Of a stretch of 64,000 nt of DNA, positions 33,052 through 41,614 are shown piece by piece. Positions within the stretch are counted from its first letter, which is position 1, and every line of letters begins with the position of its first letter. The translations under genes were made by a program, and so were the position numbers. This stretch comes from Pseudobutyrivibrio sp. OR37 (GTDB taxonomy: Bacteria; Bacillota; Clostridia; Lachnospirales; Lachnospiraceae): positions 1 through 64,000 of the forward strand of contig NZ_FOQF01000018.1 of the NCBI RefSeq assembly GCF_900113655.1, in the 5' to 3' direction. Below the pieces are notes generated by a model. That model was given only the letters and a program-made list of their open reading frames with translations. It ran no database searches and was not told the origin of the DNA.

Positions 33052-34995
33052 ATGCAGAAATTTTTACCAGTTTGTAAAAAAGATATGGATGAGCGTGGCA
33101 TTAGCCAACTAGATTTTGTCTATGTTTGTGGTGATGCTTACGTAGATCATCCTTCGTTTGGGGCGGCAATTATTTGCCGCCTTCTTGAATTACATGGATA
33201 TTCCGTAGGAATTATAGCTCAGCCTGATTGGAAGGATGATAATTCCATAAATATTTTGGGTGAGCCACGACTTGGCTTTTTTGTCAGTGCCGGCAATATG
33301 GATTCCATGGTAAACCATTATAGTGTTTCAAAGCACAGAAGAGATTACGATAATTATTCACCAGGCGGAAAAATTGGTCTTAGACCGGATTACGCCACAG
33401 TGGTTTATTGTAATCTTATCAGACATACTTATAAGAAAAAGCCAATCATTATAGGAGGAATCGAAGCATCTCTTAGACGTCTCGCCCACTATGATTATTG
33501 GTCTAATAAGGTGCGTCGCTCCATCCTTCTAGATTCCGGTGCAGATTTAATTTCTTACGGAATGGGTGAGCGTTCCGTTATTGAAATCGCTGATTGCCTT
33601 GCATCAGGAATGGATGTTAAGGATATTACTTATATTGATGGTACCGTCTTTAAGACTAGAGATAAATCCTTTATCGAGGATGGCTTAATTCTTCCTAGCT
33701 TTGAGGAAATAAAAGCTGATAAAGCAACCTATGCTAAGAGCTTTTACACTCAATACGTAAATACGGATGCATTTACTGCGAAAAAACTTGTTGAAACATA
33801 CGATGGGGCTATGTACGTTGTGCAGAATCCACCTCAGAAGCCATTAACCAGACAGGAAATGGATGATGTTTATGCTATCGAATATATGCGCACTTATCAT
33901 CCTATGTATGAAAAGGACGGTGGTATTCCTGCTATCAAAGAAGTTAAATTCTCCTTGATTAGTAATAGAGGCTGCTTTGGTGGTTGTAATTTCTGTGCCC
34001 TGACCTTCCATCAGGGAAGAATTATACAATCCAGAAGCCATGAATCTATTATCAATGAGGCTAAGCTTATTACTCAGGACCCTGAATTTAAGGGTTATAT
34101 TCATGATGTTGGTGGTCCTACTGCCAATTTTAGAAATCCATCTTGTAAGAAGCAGCTCACAAAGGGTGTTTGTACAAATAGACAGTGTCTATTCCCAACA
34201 AAATGTCCTAACTTAGAGGTTGATCACAAGGATTACGTAGCTCTTCTAACAAAGCTTAGAAAGCTTCCAAAGGTAAAGAAGGTATTTGTTCGTTCCGGAG
34301 TAAGATTCGATTATGTTATGTATGACAAGGACGATACTTTCCTTCGTGACCTATGTAAATATCATGTTAGCGGACAGCTCAAGGTTGCTCCAGAGCATAT
34401 TTCAAATAATGTATTAAGCTACCTTGGAAAGCCAGATATCTCTGTTTACAATAGCTTCTGCGATAAATATGCCAAAATTAACAAAGAGCTTGGTCTAAAG
34501 CAATATTTAGTACCATATCTTATGAGCTCTCATCCAGGTAGCACTCTTGATGATGCTATAGCCTTGGCAGAATATTTACGTGATCATCATTTATCGCCAG
34601 AGCAGGTACAGGATTTCTATCCAACACCTAGCACAATTTCTACTACTATGTACTACACAGAAATTGATCCTAGAGATATGAAGCCTGTATATATCTGCAA
34701 AAATCCTCATGAAAAGGCAATGCAGCGTGCACTTATTCAATACAAGAGACCAGAAAACTATGATTTGGTTAAGGAAGCATTAATAAAAGCTGGTCGTGAG
34801 GATTTAATAGGATTTGGAGAAGAATGCCTAATTCCACCTAGAAAGCTTAAGGGCAAGGATTTTAAGAAAAACGATTCAAAAAAGAATGACTCTAGAAAAT
34901 CTGATTCTATAAAGAATAATAAAAATACCAGAAATAAGAATTCTGGAAAGCAAAGTAGAACAAATGAAAGAACTAAGAATAGAAGAAAACGATAG
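33052..34995 (+). CDS. ygiQ: YgiQ family radical SAM protein
   Basis: A 647-residue radical SAM enzyme of the YgiQ/UPF0313 family. The N-terminal domain includes VCGDAYVDHPSFG (about 24-36). The CxxxCxxC cluster site is in GCFGGCNFCALTFHQGR (about 306-322). The last ~45 residues are a Lys/Asn/Ser/Arg-rich tail with near-repeats of KKNDS, likely to bind nucleic acid or be disordered. The substrate is not established. The tail overlaps the next gene by 32 nt. Confidence 0.88.
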   Translation: MQKFLPVCKKDMDERGISQLDFVYVCGDAYVDHPSFGAAIICRLLELHGYSVGIIAQPDWKDDNSINILGEPRLGFFVSAGNMDSMVNHYSVSKHRRDYDNYSPGGKIGLRPDYATVVYCNLIRHTYKKKPIIIGGIEASLRRLAHYDYWSNKVRRSILLDSGADLISYGMGERSVIEIADCLASGMDVKDITYIDGTVFKTRDKSFIEDGLILPSFEEIKADKATYAKSFYTQYVNTDAFTAKKLVETYDGAMYVVQNPPQKPLTRQEMDDVYAIEYMRTYHPMYEKDGGIPAIKEVKFSLISNRGCFGGCNFCALTFHQGRIIQSRSHESIINEAKLITQDPEFKGYIHDVGGPTANFRNPSCKKQLTKGVCTNRQCLFPTKCPNLEVDHKDYVALLTKLRKLPKVKKVFVRSGVRFDYVMYDKDDTFLRDLCKYHVSGQLKVAPEHISNNVLSYLGKPDISVYNSFCDKYAKINKELGLKQYLVPYLMSSHPGSTLDDAIALAEYLRDHHLSPEQVQDFYPTPSTISTTMYYTEIDPRDMKPVYICKNPHEKAMQRALIQYKRPENYDLVKEALIKAGREDLIGFGEECLIPPRKLKGKDFKKNDSKKNDSRKSDSIKNNKNTRNKNSGKQSRTNERTKNRRKR

Positions 34996-35899
34996 TAATC
35001 AGCGTTTTGATAAATATTTAAAGCGTGTGCTGACAGAAGCCAGCACTAGCTTTATTTACAAAATGCTTCGTAAGAAAAATATCACTCTTAACGATAAAAA
35101 GGCTGATGGTACTGAAAAACTTAATACAGGCGATGTTGTTAAGATTTGGTTTTCTGATGAAACCTATGCCAAAATGACAGGAGCAGGTGAGCGAGACGAG
35201 CTTTATTATTCTTTAAAGGAAGTTTCCCATGATATCAACGTAGTTTTTGAAGATGATGATATGATTATCATTAATAAGCCTGCTGGTATCAAATCCCAAA
35301 AGGATTCACCATCAGATATTTCTATCAATGAAATGGCCATTTCATACATGATTGCTAAGGGTGAACTTAGTGAAGAAAGCTTCAAGCATTTTCATCCTAG
35401 CGTATGTAATAGACTTGATAGAAACACATCTGGCATTGTTTTATTTGCTAAAACTCTTAAGGCTGCCCAAACCCTTGGAGAAGCTTTAAAGGAACGAAGC
35501 TGTAAAAAGCTTTATAGGGCTGTAGTTTTAGGCAGAATAGATGATGAACAGCAGATAGATGGCTTTTTATCAAAGGATGAAGCTACTAACAAGGTTTCTA
35601 TTACTAAAAATGAAACAAAGGATTCTAAGCCTATTAAAACAGCCTACAAGCCTATATCTCACATAGGGGATGATTTTACATTATTAGAAATTCACCTAAT
35701 TACAGGACGTACCCATCAAATCAGAGCACATCTAGCTTCTATTGGTCATCCTATTTTAGGAGATAATAAATACGGAAATACGATAATTAATAAAAGGGAG
35801 AAGGTAAGGGGACAGCTTCTACATGCATATTCAATAGAATTTGCTGATGGTAGAAAATTTGTCTGCGATTTACCAGTAGAATTTAATGGCTACTTATAA
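34964..35899 (+). CDS. RluA-family pseudouridine synthase (RluC/RluD-like)
   Basis: Isomerises uridines in 23S rRNA. It has 311 residues: an N-terminal S4 domain (about 12-75) and the catalytic Asp in CNRLDRNTSGIVLFAKT (about 148-164), plus LITGRTHQIRAHLASIGHPI (about 244-263). ATG 34964 lies inside the ygiQ coding region. Which uridines are modified cannot be told. The 3' end overlaps recU by 14 nt. Confidence 0.9.
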   Translation: MKELRIEENDSNQRFDKYLKRVLTEASTSFIYKMLRKKNITLNDKKADGTEKLNTGDVVKIWFSDETYAKMTGAGERDELYYSLKEVSHDINVVFEDDDMIIINKPAGIKSQKDSPSDISINEMAISYMIAKGELSEESFKHFHPSVCNRLDRNTSGIVLFAKTLKAAQTLGEALKERSCKKLYRAVVLGRIDDEQQIDGFLSKDEATNKVSITKNETKDSKPIKTAYKPISHIGDDFTLLEIHLITGRTHQIRAHLASIGHPILGDNKYGNTIINKREKVRGQLLHAYSIEFADGRKFVCDLPVEFNGYL

Positions 35900-36419
35900 A
35901 TCTCGAGGTCTTCGTGGTTCCACATTCGAAGAATTCATAAATAAAACTAATGAGGTCTATGCCGAAAACGGCTTAGCCCTCATTCAAAAAATTCCAACAC
36001 CAATCACACCAATAGATATGGATAAAAAAGGGCATATTACACTTGCCTATTTTGATCAAAAATCAACAGTAGATTACGTTGGTGCCATTCAGGGCATCCC
36101 TGTTTGCTTCGATGCTAAAGAGTGTAATAAGGACACCTTCCCATTACAAAATATTCATGCCCATCAGATTGATTTCATGGGTAAATGGGAGGCTCAGGAT
36201 GGTCTGGCGTTTATTTTAATTTTCTTTAGCGAAAGAGATGTATATTACTATCTTACATTTGAAAAGCTTAAAGGCTTTTGGGATAGAATGCAGGAAGGTG
36301 GTAGAAAAAGCTTTCGTATTGAAGAATTAGATGAAGAATACTTTTTTACTACTAAACCTAATCTTTTAGTTCCTTATCTAGATATGATAAATGTTGATTT
36401 AGGTTCTAGAAATCTTTAA
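35886..36419 (+). CDS. recU: Holliday junction resolvase RecU
   Basis: Firmicutes counterpart of RuvC that cleaves four-way junctions. It has 177 residues: RGLRGSTFEEFI (about 7-18), STVDYVGAIQGIPVCFDAKE (about 59-78) with metal-binding Asp/Glu, and FPLQNIHAHQIDFM (about 84-97). Coupled by overlap to the pseudouridine synthase gene. With RuvAB (13631-15277) and RecG it completes the recombination set. Confidence 0.9.
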   Translation: MATYKSRGLRGSTFEEFINKTNEVYAENGLALIQKIPTPITPIDMDKKGHITLAYFDQKSTVDYVGAIQGIPVCFDAKECNKDTFPLQNIHAHQIDFMGKWEAQDGLAFILIFFSERDVYYYLTFEKLKGFWDRMQEGGRKSFRIEELDEEYFFTTKPNLLVPYLDMINVDLGSRNL

Positions 36420-36468
36420 AAAATAGACCTATAATACTGCCTATGAATTCAAAATAAATCATTAATTG

Positions 36469-37104
36469 TTAATGCTTTAAATAGAATATTGCAAGTTGAG
36501 TGCGATCTCTCAGATTTAGCTTTTCCAGGATGGTAGATAGATAGTTTCGAACAGTTCCTTCGGAAAGGAAAAGCTTCTGAGAGATTTCTTTATTTGAAAA
36601 ACCTTCAGCTACAAGCTGAATTACTTCATATTCTTTTTCAGAGATATCGTATTTACGATAATCAAAACCATTCTCGTTATTAACAGAAGACATAAGTGTA
36701 GGCAGCTTATCTACAACAGCACCACCAAATACACTTTGGCCATTAATTGCAGCGTGAAGGGCTGCAGGCAGGGATTTATAATCCTGCTTTAGAAGATAGC
36801 CCTTAACACCAAGCTTTAACGCCTTTACGATATATTCATCATCAGAAAAGGTTGTTAAGAATAGAATAGTAGCCTCCTTGTGCTTAGATAAAATTTCTTC
36901 AGCCGCCTCAAGTCCGTTCATATCCTCCATACGAATATCCATAAGTAGCAGGTCCGGATGAAGCTCTTCAAACAAAGCAACAGCTTCACGTCCACTGCAA
37001 CCTTTGCCTATAATTTCAAATTCTGGTTCTGCAGATATTATCATTTCCAAAGACATTGTTATTAATTCATCATCATCCACAAGTAATATTCGTTTCTTTT
37101 CCAT
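36469..37104 (-). CDS. NarL/LuxR-family response regulator
   Basis: A 211-residue transcription regulator: receiver domain with DDDE acidic pocket (about 9-12) and phospho-acceptor Asp in LLLMDIRM (about 57), then a LuxR-type helix-turn-helix (about 145-205) with EGFSNKEISQKLFLSEGTVRNY. Last gene of the minus-strand exporter operon, 5 nt after its sensor kinase. It probably controls that operon; a 14-bp palindrome at 41509-41522 upstream of the operon is a candidate site. Confidence 0.92.
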   Translation of the reverse strand: MEKKRILLVDDDELITMSLEMIISAEPEFEIIGKGCSGREAVALFEELHPDLLLMDIRMEDMNGLEAAEEILSKHKEATILFLTTFSDDEYIVKALKLGVKGYLLKQDYKSLPAALHAAINGQSVFGGAVVDKLPTLMSSVNNENGFDYRKYDISEKEYEVIQLVAEGFSNKEISQKLFLSEGTVRNYLSTILEKLNLRDRTQLAIFYLKH

Positions 37105-37109
37105 AATGT

Positions 37110-38123
37110 TTATCCTCGCATTGTATTTTTAAAGGGTAATCTGGTATAAACAGTAAATCCATCGTTTATATAAAAATATGCATCTCCGCCAAGTGAGCTT
37201 GCTCGATTTTTTATATTTGTAAGACCAATCCCCTCATAGCCTTCATTTAGAATTGTACTTTTTTGTTTATCAGTTAAGGTGCCATTATCTGTAATTGATA
37301 AGGTGCAAAAGCTGTTATTTTTATGAAGAATAACAGCCACAGTGTTTCCATTGGAGTGTTTGATAATATTTGTAGTAGCTTCTTTCAGAATTCCAATAAT
37401 AGTTAGCTTTAGTTCTGTTGGTAACACCTCATCCAAATCTAACTCTGCATTTACAGTAAAGCCCTTTAGTTCATTAAGAATATCAGTAATGTTTTTCTCT
37501 AAATCAATGGAGTCGTCATGCAAATCATGTACCGAGCTTCGCATTTTTTCCATAGATTCATCTAAAGTATCGGAAAGCATTTTTAACTGTGGGGCTATTT
37601 TTTCATCTGTATTAACCGTTGATATGGCTCCAAGCAATAAAATGGCACGGGATAGAAGATGACCCACGTTGTCATGAATATCTCTGGCTATGCGGTTTCG
37701 TTCTGCCAAAGTAGCTAAATGTACCTGCTGGTCCTGTTCCAATAAAAGGGCACGATTTTTATTTTTTAATGCTTCCTCTAATTCAATGCTGTCATCTCTG
37801 GTGCGATGTAATTGCTTTTTATAATCCGTCATCCTTTCGTACAGATGAATAGCAATACCTGTAAAGCCTGACAAAATGAGTGTTGCAACTATATAGATAG
37901 GATACTTTGATGGGGCCTCAAGTGATATATAGACAATTGAGATAAAAAATGGAATTAAGGTTAGAGTCCCACAGGATAACTTCGTATTTACGATAACACT
38001 TATTTCCATAAATAAAAAAACGCAAATAGACACTACCACCGATAAGGTGGTAATGCCATTTGCATTTATTATAATTGTTAATCCAGCGGCTGAAAGAAGC
38101 CTAATGATTATATCATACAGCAT
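37110..38123 (-). CDS. Sensor histidine kinase (HisKA_3 type)
   Basis: A 337-residue membrane kinase. About five hydrophobic segments lie within residues 1-95 with almost no extracellular loop, so the signal may be sensed in the membrane as in DesK/LiaS-type kinases. A coiled linker follows, then the phospho-acceptor His in RNRIARDIHDNVGHLL (about 146-161), and an HATPase domain ending with TDNGTL and GIGLTNIKNRA (about 278-310). Its 5' end overlaps the permease gene by 11 nt. Confidence 0.9.
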   Translation of the reverse strand: MLYDIIIRLLSAAGLTIIINANGITTLSVVVSICVFLFMEISVIVNTKLSCGTLTLIPFFISIVYISLEAPSKYPIYIVATLILSGFTGIAIHLYERMTDYKKQLHRTRDDSIELEEALKNKNRALLLEQDQQVHLATLAERNRIARDIHDNVGHLLSRAILLLGAISTVNTDEKIAPQLKMLSDTLDESMEKMRSSVHDLHDDSIDLEKNITDILNELKGFTVNAELDLDEVLPTELKLTIIGILKEATTNIIKHSNGNTVAVILHKNNSFCTLSITDNGTLTDKQKSTILNEGYEGIGLTNIKNRASSLGGDAYFYINDGFTVYTRLPFKNTMRG

Positions 38124-39276
38124 ATTGCTCCTTTTTCTTAGAGATAACTAGTCCAGCTGCGAAGAATATGCCAGCGAACAATACCTCTATAAGCAAATAT
38201 TCATAAAATGTCGTACCTAAAATCTTATCTGCAGGGGTGTCATTTATCAGTCTAATAACAGCTGTGTACCAGTAAAGTGGCAGGAAGTGTGCAAACTTTA
38301 CGATAGCAGGTGATAGGAACTGAAGGTCAATAAATACTCCACAGAAGAAGCTCATTGAAAGCACAAACATATTTGTAACCATGTTGATAATGTTTTCGTT
38401 GTTTGTGATGGCACTAATCATATATGCCATACCAATACCTATAAGCATCAGTGCAAATACATTAATGCAGTAAAATAGGAATTTTCCATTAGTATCAGAT
38501 AATCCCATCAAGCCGACTACAACGGTAATTGCAGCTGTGATAACTATGCCAATGCAAAATACAGCGGCTATAGTAGCAGCATTTTTAGTATTGAAATGCA
38601 TGCCGCTAACGTTTATACGATTCTTCACATCAGTATCCTTTGTAAAGCCTAGTACTGAACTGATGGAAACACAAAGAATCATAAGTAACGTATATCCGTT
38701 AAAGGTAAACATACCAGTGTAGAATGAACGATGGTTTTCATCAGCGGTGTCGATGACATTGGCTTTTGTTTCAGAAAGCTTAATCATGTTTTCTTTGGTC
38801 AGGGCAATTGCCTCTTCATCTGAATAACCACTATTTAAATATACCATAACATCCTGCATATAGGTACGTATTTTCTCGGTTAATAAAAACTGTGGAGCTG
38901 TGGCGCCAGGTGCAACATATTCAAGCAAATCTTCAGTCTCACCAGCCTTGGCACGCTCAGAAAAATCCTCTGGAATTATTAAAGCGTAATCATATATGAG
39001 AAAACGTACATTATCATTCATTTCTTTTATGGAAGTGGTTTGTGGGTCTACCACATTTTCAGTTTCCTTCAAATAATCTACAAGCCCTCGGCTTAAAGCA
39101 GAATTATCGTTATCGGTTATTGCCACTGTAACAACGGAGTCCTCAAACATTGTATCCTTTGTGGATGCAGTTGCCCTTGCTGAGATGTTTCCAAATAGTA
39201 CAAAAACTGAAAAGTAAACTATTATTGTTACAATGCAGGCCTTTGTGGATTTTAGTATTGCATTAAAGACTGACAT
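38113..39276 (-). CDS. ABC-2 type transporter permease (second subunit)
   Basis: A 387-residue permease: one N-terminal helix (about 12-32), a large extracytoplasmic domain (about 35-190) and five or six C-terminal helices. This YhgE/NatB-like topology is typical of ABC-2 exporters of drugs, peptides or lipids. It is not close enough to its neighbour permease to be a recent duplicate, but the two share topology and probably form a heterodimer. It overlaps that gene by 14 nt. Confidence 0.82.
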   Translation of the reverse strand: MSVFNAILKSTKACIVTIIVYFSVFVLFGNISARATASTKDTMFEDSVVTVAITDNDNSALSRGLVDYLKETENVVDPQTTSIKEMNDNVRFLIYDYALIIPEDFSERAKAGETEDLLEYVAPGATAPQFLLTEKIRTYMQDVMVYLNSGYSDEEAIALTKENMIKLSETKANVIDTADENHRSFYTGMFTFNGYTLLMILCVSISSVLGFTKDTDVKNRINVSGMHFNTKNAATIAAVFCIGIVITAAITVVVGLMGLSDTNGKFLFYCINVFALMLIGIGMAYMISAITNNENIINMVTNMFVLSMSFFCGVFIDLQFLSPAIVKFAHFLPLYWYTAVIRLINDTPADKILGTTFYEYLLIEVLFAGIFFAAGLVISKKKEQYAV

Positions 39277-40408
39277 ATTTTCTCCTCCTTAGGAATAATG
39301 TACTGACTATGAGACAACCTACAATCATTAAGCACATGATAAAAGTGTCCTGGTAAAATTCATCTGTTGGTCCGTAGGTTGATCGGATATACATAGCATC
39401 AGTAAGAAGTGCTGCAGGGTTTATTTTGTTGATGATTGGGCAGTTATATTGAAGCAGTTGCTTAATCTGTCCCCACATAAGTCCACTGAAGAATGAGCAG
39501 GTCATTGTGAAAAAAAGTGGAACTGTAACAAGTAGTCTTTCATTTCTAATCATTGAACCCATCAGGATTCCAGCGGAAATACCAAGTCCGCTACCTATAC
39601 TGCAAAGGACAATCATAGTTCCCATTGGAACTCCTAAATTTATTCTAAGTATGTATTGAATATAAATGACAACTATAATGTTGGATACTATCTGTAAAAG
39701 AGTTCCAGCCAAAATTCCAGCTGCTATGCTAACGAATTTGGAAGCAGGAGAGCACTCAACTCGTTTTCCTCGCTCTGACATGTTTGCGCACATACCCTCT
39801 AGCATTGTTGTGCTAATCCATGAACTGAAAAGGGAAGTCATGGCAAGCAGTGCGTAAAAATACTGTAAATACTGACTGGTGTTATTGCCAAAGTTATGTT
39901 CAGAGATGAACCCGTCCCTGGCACTGATTGCATCGATGGCATCTGCCACTTTTTCTGGATGATCTTTTGAAATGTCTGAAATTACATCAGTATAATTATT
40001 GTATTCACGAACGATTTCATTCATGATTGTTGAAACGTATCCATTAAATCGGATGACAGTCTCAATACCATCCTCACTTTCCACATAAAATCCATAGATT
40101 TCATCTGAATTCATATCTTCGATAGCTTTCTTCTTGGAAGAATAAGTATGAAGATTTAATAGGACAGTGCCTTCATCATTTTCCTCAGAAAGTTCTTCAA
40201 GCACCTGCTCAAATCCTGCTGATTCATCTAATTCATTTATATAGCCAACATCAAAGGTCTGAAGGGTGTCAGGATCTTCCTTTACCATATTTCCGAAGCC
40301 TAAGAAGAAGGCCGTGGCAAGTACTAGTGGAAATACAAAGTTCCAGCCTACCAACCAATATTTTCTAGATAATTCCTTTAGTTTATATACAAAAATTCTT
40401 AAAAACAT
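39263..40408 (-). CDS. ABC-2 type transporter permease (first subunit)
   Basis: A 381-residue permease with an N-terminal helix (about 18-38), an extracytoplasmic region (about 45-165) and about six helices toward the C-terminus. It shares a single base with the ATPase stop codon. The substrate is unknown; coupling with a two-component system suggests export of an antimicrobial or an envelope-stress response. Confidence 0.82.
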   Translation of the reverse strand: MFLRIFVYKLKELSRKYWLVGWNFVFPLVLATAFFLGFGNMVKEDPDTLQTFDVGYINELDESAGFEQVLEELSEENDEGTVLLNLHTYSSKKKAIEDMNSDEIYGFYVESEDGIETVIRFNGYVSTIMNEIVREYNNYTDVISDISKDHPEKVADAIDAISARDGFISEHNFGNNTSQYLQYFYALLAMTSLFSSWISTTMLEGMCANMSERGKRVECSPASKFVSIAAGILAGTLLQIVSNIIVVIYIQYILRINLGVPMGTMIVLCSIGSGLGISAGILMGSMIRNERLLVTVPLFFTMTCSFFSGLMWGQIKQLLQYNCPIINKINPAALLTDAMYIRSTYGPTDEFYQDTFIMCLMIVGCLIVSTLFLRRRKYVSL

Positions 40409-41349
40409 TAGTCTCTAAGCTCCTTTCCCGTAATCTCTAAGAACACATCATTAAGAGTTGGAAGTTCAGTAGTTACATGGCCGAATGGAATGTTGTTATC
40501 TGTAAGGTAACTAAGCACATGCACAAGATTATGCTCGCCGCCATCACATTTAATAATCACATCCTCGCCATCCTCCTTAACCTTATAAACATGATTGATT
40601 TCTTTTAGTCCAGCGAGAATCTCAGGTGATTTATTAGGAAGTCCAATGCGAATCTTTTCTCGGCTAATAAGTGAAGATTTAAGTTCATTTGCAGTACCAT
40701 TTGCAATGTTTTTGCCATGGTCCATAATCACCACTCTTGAGCAAAGCTCCTCAACCTCTTCCATATAATGTGAGGTGTAGATGATGGTTGCTCCAGCCTT
40801 ATTCATCTTTTTAATCCCCTCAAGGATTGAGTTTCGACTTTGAGGGTCAACAGCCACTGTAGGTTCGTCAAAAATGATTAGCTTTGGCTTGTGAGCAATT
40901 CCGCAGGCGATGTTAAGTCTTCGAAGAAGTCCACCGGAAAGCTTTTTTGGCTTTTGTTTTTTGTATTCAGTAAGACCTGTAAATTCCAAGGCTTCCTCTA
41001 CATATTGTTTTCTAAGCTTTTTATCATTTATATATAGTCCGCAGAAGAAATCTACATTTTCATATACATTTAAGGTTTCAATGACCGCTACATTTTGCAT
41101 AACCACGCCGATCTGGGATTTTATATCGTAGGCACTTGGACTCATTTCCTTGCCCCAGATTTTGATATTCCCCTTATCAAATGTTAGAAGAGAAAGTAGG
41201 CAGTTGATTGTAGTAGTCTTTCCGGAACCATTTGGTCCAAGTAAACCAAGTATTTCGCCTTCTTCAATGGAAAGTGAAAAATGATCCACCGCTACATTTT
41301 CTCCATAACGTTTTACTAAATTATCAATTGATACTACCTGTTGACTCAT
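40408..41349 (-). CDS. ABC transporter ATP-binding protein
   Basis: A 313-residue ATPase of the CcmA/DrrA/NatA type: Walker A GPNGSGKTTTI (about 38-48), signature KLSGGLLRRLNIA (about 139-151), Walker B LIIFDEPTVAVDP (about 159-171), and an extra C-terminal ~90-residue domain usual in drug-export ATPases. First gene of the five-gene minus-strand operon. Confidence 0.92.
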   Translation of the reverse strand: MSQQVVSIDNLVKRYGENVAVDHFSLSIEEGEILGLLGPNGSGKTTTINCLLSLLTFDKGNIKIWGKEMSPSAYDIKSQIGVVMQNVAVIETLNVYENVDFFCGLYINDKKLRKQYVEEALEFTGLTEYKKQKPKKLSGGLLRRLNIACGIAHKPKLIIFDEPTVAVDPQSRNSILEGIKKMNKAGATIIYTSHYMEEVEELCSRVVIMDHGKNIANGTANELKSSLISREKIRIGLPNKSPEILAGLKEINHVYKVKEDGEDVIIKCDGGEHNLVHVLSYLTDNNIPFGHVTTELPTLNDVFLEITGKELRD

Positions 41350-41381
41350 TGTATTTTCTCCTTTTCAAAATTTATAGATTC

Positions 41382-41411
41382 TTGCTGACAATAGCATTGT
41401 TTGGTCAGCAA
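41382..41411 (-). promoter_or_regulatory. Stem-loop in the leader of the ABC exporter operon
   Basis: TTGCTGAC (41382-41389) pairs perfectly with GTCAGCAA (41404-41411), loop 14 nt containing a smaller 4-bp hairpin. It lies about 32-62 nt upstream of the ATPase start codon, so it should be transcribed in the leader. A TATAAT on the minus strand (41455-41460) may be its -10. Confidence 0.45.
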
Positions 41412-41508
41412 AAAGTCATCTTTTATTATTCTGAACTTCTTTTGTTGTTCTGAGATTATAATACCTAAATAAAAGTCACATATGTAGTGAATCGTGTCAT
41501 AAAGTGAT

Positions 41509-41522
41509 ATGACATATGTCAT
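41509..41522. promoter_or_regulatory. 14-bp perfect palindrome, candidate operator
   Basis: ATGACATATGTCAT lies in the 265-bp divergent gap between the ABC operon and the FIST-GGDEF gene, with further TCAT/ATGA half-sites just upstream. Perfect twofold symmetry suits a dimeric regulator such as the LuxR-type response regulator of the operon. Confidence 0.5.
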
Positions 41523-41542
41523 GTGGTGAAATAATATTTCTA

Positions 41543-41572
41543 TAGACATTTTTATAACTAAACATTTATAAT
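41543..41572 (+). promoter_or_regulatory. Promoter of the FIST-GGDEF gene
   Basis: TAGACA (41543-41548), an 18-bp spacer and TATAAT (41567-41572), 43 nt before the start codon. Confidence 0.6.
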
Positions 41573-41614
41573 AATTAATAGAAATATTCAGTAAATAGCA
41601 CGGGAGTATTTAAA

